Shown in pieces: positions 5,153 through 6,857 of a stretch of DNA of 6,857 nucleotides. The stretch lies in assembly GCA_019911785.1 (NCBI GenBank), contig JAIOJM010000254.1, forward strand, positions 1 through 6,857. Reading direction: 5' to 3'. The DNA is from Sulfuricella sp. Its GTDB lineage: Bacteria > Pseudomonadota > Gammaproteobacteria > Burkholderiales > Sulfuricellaceae. Position 1 is the stretch's first letter; each line of letters opens with the position of its first letter. Under the pieces are notes generated by a model. It was not told the DNA's origin and made no database searches. It saw nothing but the letters and a program-made list of their open reading frames with translations. The position numbers and the translations under genes were made by a program.

Positions 5153-6343
5153 GAAAAGTTGCAGTAGTTCGTTGAGAAAGCACTGACCCAGCGCAGTAGG
5201 ACGGATGTGCAGGGCATCGCGCTCGATCAGGCCGCGCCGCTGCGCCTCTTCCAGCATCGGCAAGACAGCGGTCAGCGACTGGCCGGTGCGGGCGGAAAAC
5301 AGGCTGACCGGGAAGCCCTCGGTCAGGCGCAGGGCGTTCATCATGAACTCGAACGGCAGCTCGTCTGAAGAGACGGTGCGCTCTTCTTCCGCCGCATTGC
5401 CCGCCAGCGCCCGCTCCATATAGGTTTTCGGCTGGCGATAACGCACTTGGCGCAGAACCCGGTCGTGCAGCGTGAGCTTGCCGTGCGCCCCCGCTCCTAT
5501 CCCCAGGTAGTCGCCGAACAGCCAGTAATTGAGGTTGTGTTTGCAGCGCCTGTGCTTCTTGGCGAATGCGGAAGTCTCGTAATGTTCGTAGCCGGCCCCG
5601 GCCAGTTCCGCCTCGATGGCTTCCTGCATCGCCGCCGACACATCGTCGTCCGGCAGAGCCGGCGGCTGGTTGTAAAACACCGTATTGGGTTCCAGAGTGA
5701 GGTGGTAGGCCGAGATATGCTGCGGCCCGAAAGACACCGCCTCGCGAATGTCGGCCAGCGCTTCCTCCATGGTCTGCTCCGGCAGGGCGTACATCAGGTC
5801 GAGATTGACGTTGTCGAAATTGCGCAGCGCCAGCTCCACTGCGACACGTGCCTCGCGGTCGTCGTGGATGCGGCCGAGCGCCTGCAGATGGCGCGGGTTG
5901 AAGCTCTGGATGCCGAGCGACAGACGATTCACCCCGGCGGCGCGGAAGTCGGCGAACTTCTGCGCCTCCGCGGTGCCGGGATTGGCCTCCAGGGTGATTT
6001 CGGCATGGGCTTCGACGGGCAGCAGGGTGCGCACCTGGGTCAGCAGCGTGTCGATCGACCGCGCCGAAAACAGGCTGGGCGTGCCGCCCCCCATGAAGAT
6101 GCTCGCCACCTTGCGCCCCCATACCAGCGGCAGCGCAGCTTCCAGGTCCTTGATCAGCGCCGCAACGTATTCCTGTTCAGGCACCCCTTCGCGCGACTCG
6201 AAGGAGCTGAAGTCGCAGTAGGGGCATTTCCTGACGCACCAGGGAAGGTGGATGTAGAGGGAAAGCGGCGGCGCGGATTGTAGGAGCGGCCTCCCGGCCG
6301 CGATACGCTGGTTCGCGGCCGGGAGGCCGCTCCTACCGTTCAC
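5141..6343 (-). CDS. hemW: Radical SAM heme chaperone HemW
   Basis: HemW binds heme and a [4Fe-4S] cluster and is thought to deliver heme to respiratory enzymes. It was long misnamed oxygen-independent coproporphyrinogen oxidase. From a GTG at 6343 the product is 400 residues. The radical-SAM motif is C36-VRK-C40-PY-C43 followed by D-F, so the fourth cysteine typical of HemN is absent. GGGTP is at 85-89, the HemW signature HNLNYW at 269-274, and GAGAHG at 283-288. The GTG is the only ordinary start between the rdgB end and the conserved core (PPLSLYIHLPWC, 25-36). It overlaps rdgB by 11 bp and has GAGAAG 7 nt upstream. Residues about 3-22 are encoded by the REP pair, a probable non-functional extension. 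An in-frame ATG at 6526 lies deep inside rdgB and is unlikely. hemW is cotranscribed with rdgB. Confidence 0.93.
   Translation of the reverse strand: MNGRSGLPAANQRIAAGRPLLQSAPPLSLYIHLPWCVRKCPYCDFSSFESREGVPEQEYVAALIKDLEAALPLVWGRKVASIFMGGGTPSLFSARSIDTLLTQVRTLLPVEAHAEITLEANPGTAEAQKFADFRAAGVNRLSLGIQSFNPRHLQALGRIHDDREARVAVELALRNFDNVNLDLMYALPEQTMEEALADIREAVSFGPQHISAYHLTLEPNTVFYNQPPALPDDDVSAAMQEAIEAELAGAGYEHYETSAFAKKHRRCKHNLNYWLFGDYLGIGAGAHGKLTLHDRVLRQVRYRQPKTYMERALAGNAAEEERTVSSDELPFEFMMNALRLTEGFPVSLFSARTGQSLTAVLPMLEEAQRRGLIERDALHIRPTALGQCFLNELLQLFLAD
6280..6336. repeat. REP pair (inverted, BIME-like) at the rdgB-hemW junction
   Basis: Two 24-bp arms (6280-6303 and 6313-6336) are perfect inverted copies around a 9-bp loop. 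Each arm has the REP layout: a GTAG head (GTAGGAG) followed by its own small palindrome GCGGCC-TCCC-GGCCGC. GTAG or GGAG heads are a known mark of REPs mobilised by RAYT (REP-associated tyrosine) transposases, but no such gene is in the window. The minus-strand TAG in the head of one unit (6333-6335) is the rdgB stop codon. The rest is open in the hemW frame. Confidence 0.85.
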
Positions 6344-6857
6344 CTTTAAGCTTCTCAACCAGTTCGGCCAGCGCCTTGCCGCGGTGGCTGATCCTGTTCT
6401 TGTGTTCCAGCGGAATTTCCGCGCCGGTCTGGCCCAGTTCGGGGATGAGGAAATAAGGATCGTAACCGAAACCACCGCTGCCGCGCGGCAAATCGATGAT
6501 CTCGCCGTACATCGCACCTTCGGCAATGATAGGCTGCGGGTCTTCCGGCCAGCGCACCAGCACGATCACGCAGTAGTAATGCGCCTTGCGGTTGGCATGG
6601 CCCTGCAGCGACTCGATCAGCTTCTGGTTGTTGCGTTCGTCCGATTTCGGCTCGCCGGCAAAGCGGGCGGAATAAACGCCTGGCGCACCATTCAGCGCAT
6701 CGACGCAGATCCCCGAATCGTCCGCCAGGGCGGGCAGGCCGGAATGGGCCGAGGCGTGGCGCGCCTTGGTCAGGCAGTTCTCGATGAAGGTGCAATAAGG
6801 CTCTTCCGCTTCGGGGATGTTGAAGGCGGATTGTGGGAAAACCTCGAAATCCAGTGG
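6333..6857 (-). CDS. rdgB: dITP/XTP pyrophosphatase (non-canonical purine NTP hydrolase), N-terminus missing
   Basis: RdgB hydrolyses dITP, ITP and XTP to the monophosphate and pyrophosphate, keeping deaminated purines out of DNA and RNA. The frame is open from the right edge for 174 codons to the TAG at 6333-6335. About 20-25 residues with the nucleotide-binding start are outside the window (E. coli RdgB has 197 residues). Visible family motifs, in partial numbering, are EAEEP (16-20), ADDSG (45-49, with the metal-binding and catalytic aspartates), GAPGVYSAR (58-66), PRGSGGFGYDP (124-134) and KNRISHRGKA (153-162). The last codons run into the REP pair, which supplies the stop directly after KLKGER. 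The order rdgB-hemW, often preceded by rph, is common in betaproteobacteria, and an 11-bp overlap with hemW implies one operon. Confidence 0.95.
   Translation of the reverse strand, partial: PLDFEVFPQSAFNIPEAEEPYCTFIENCLTKARHASAHSGLPALADDSGICVDALNGAPGVYSARFAGEPKSDERNNQKLIESLQGHANRKAHYYCVIVLVRWPEDPQPIIAEGAMYGEIIDLPRGSGGFGYDPYFLIPELGQTGAEIPLEHKNRISHRGKALAELVEKLKGER

Noticed and set aside
5447..6283. 278-codon open frame on the plus strand opposite hemW
   Set aside because: It is the antisense shadow of a well-supported GC-rich gene; its product shows no recognisable domain.
5141..6343. Oxygen-independent coproporphyrinogen oxidase HemN
   Set aside because: The cluster motif lacks HemN's fourth cysteine (F follows CxxxCxxCD), and the HNLNYW signature and about 400-residue length point to HemW.
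6344..6526. HemW start at the in-frame ATG at 6526
   Set aside because: This would add 61 residues read off-frame through the conserved rdgB C-terminus; HemW proteins normally have only short N-termini before the radical-SAM core.

Overview
The window looks like a chromosomal segment of a moderately GC-rich proteobacterium. HemW, RdgB and MtnA read like betaproteobacterial proteins, possibly from the Nitrosomonadales. That placement is from memory of the families and was not tested by a search.

Layout, left to right. (1) Positions 1-345, minus strand: the N-terminal part of a small exported, methionine-rich protein. It is built on four tandem 11-residue repeats, and its C-terminus lies beyond the left edge. 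Its promoter (about 435-464) is directly followed by an operator-like palindrome. (2) Positions 346-731: a divergent intergenic region largely filled by two unrelated inverted-repeat elements. One has arms made of 10-bp CAGAT units (482-628). The other is a 52-bp near-perfect palindrome (644-695). (3) Positions 732-3259, plus strand: a translationally coupled two-gene operon. It encodes a class II aldolase fused to a decayed, truncated short-chain-dehydrogenase domain, followed by MtnA (methylthioribose-1-phosphate isomerase). The pair suggests salvage of methylthioadenosine or 5'-deoxyadenosine by the aldolase ('DHAP shunt') route. (4) Positions 3500-5134, plus strand: a membrane-bound chemoreceptor with its own leader. 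(5) Positions 5141-6857, minus strand: the end of an rdgB-hemW operon converging on the chemoreceptor gene. rdgB (nucleotide-pool sanitation) is cut by the right edge; hemW encodes a heme chaperone.

No mobile gene, RNA gene or CRISPR array is visible. The most unusual points are as follows. An inverted REP pair sits at the rdgB-hemW junction; it supplies the rdgB stop codon and is apparently translated as about 19 residues of HemW's N-terminus. The aldolase carries a C-terminal domain that has lost its cofactor motif and catalytic half but stays in frame beside mtnA. The two convergent stop codons (chemoreceptor and hemW) are paired with each other in one perfectly placed stem-loop. The left-edge protein has an 11-residue repeat array.
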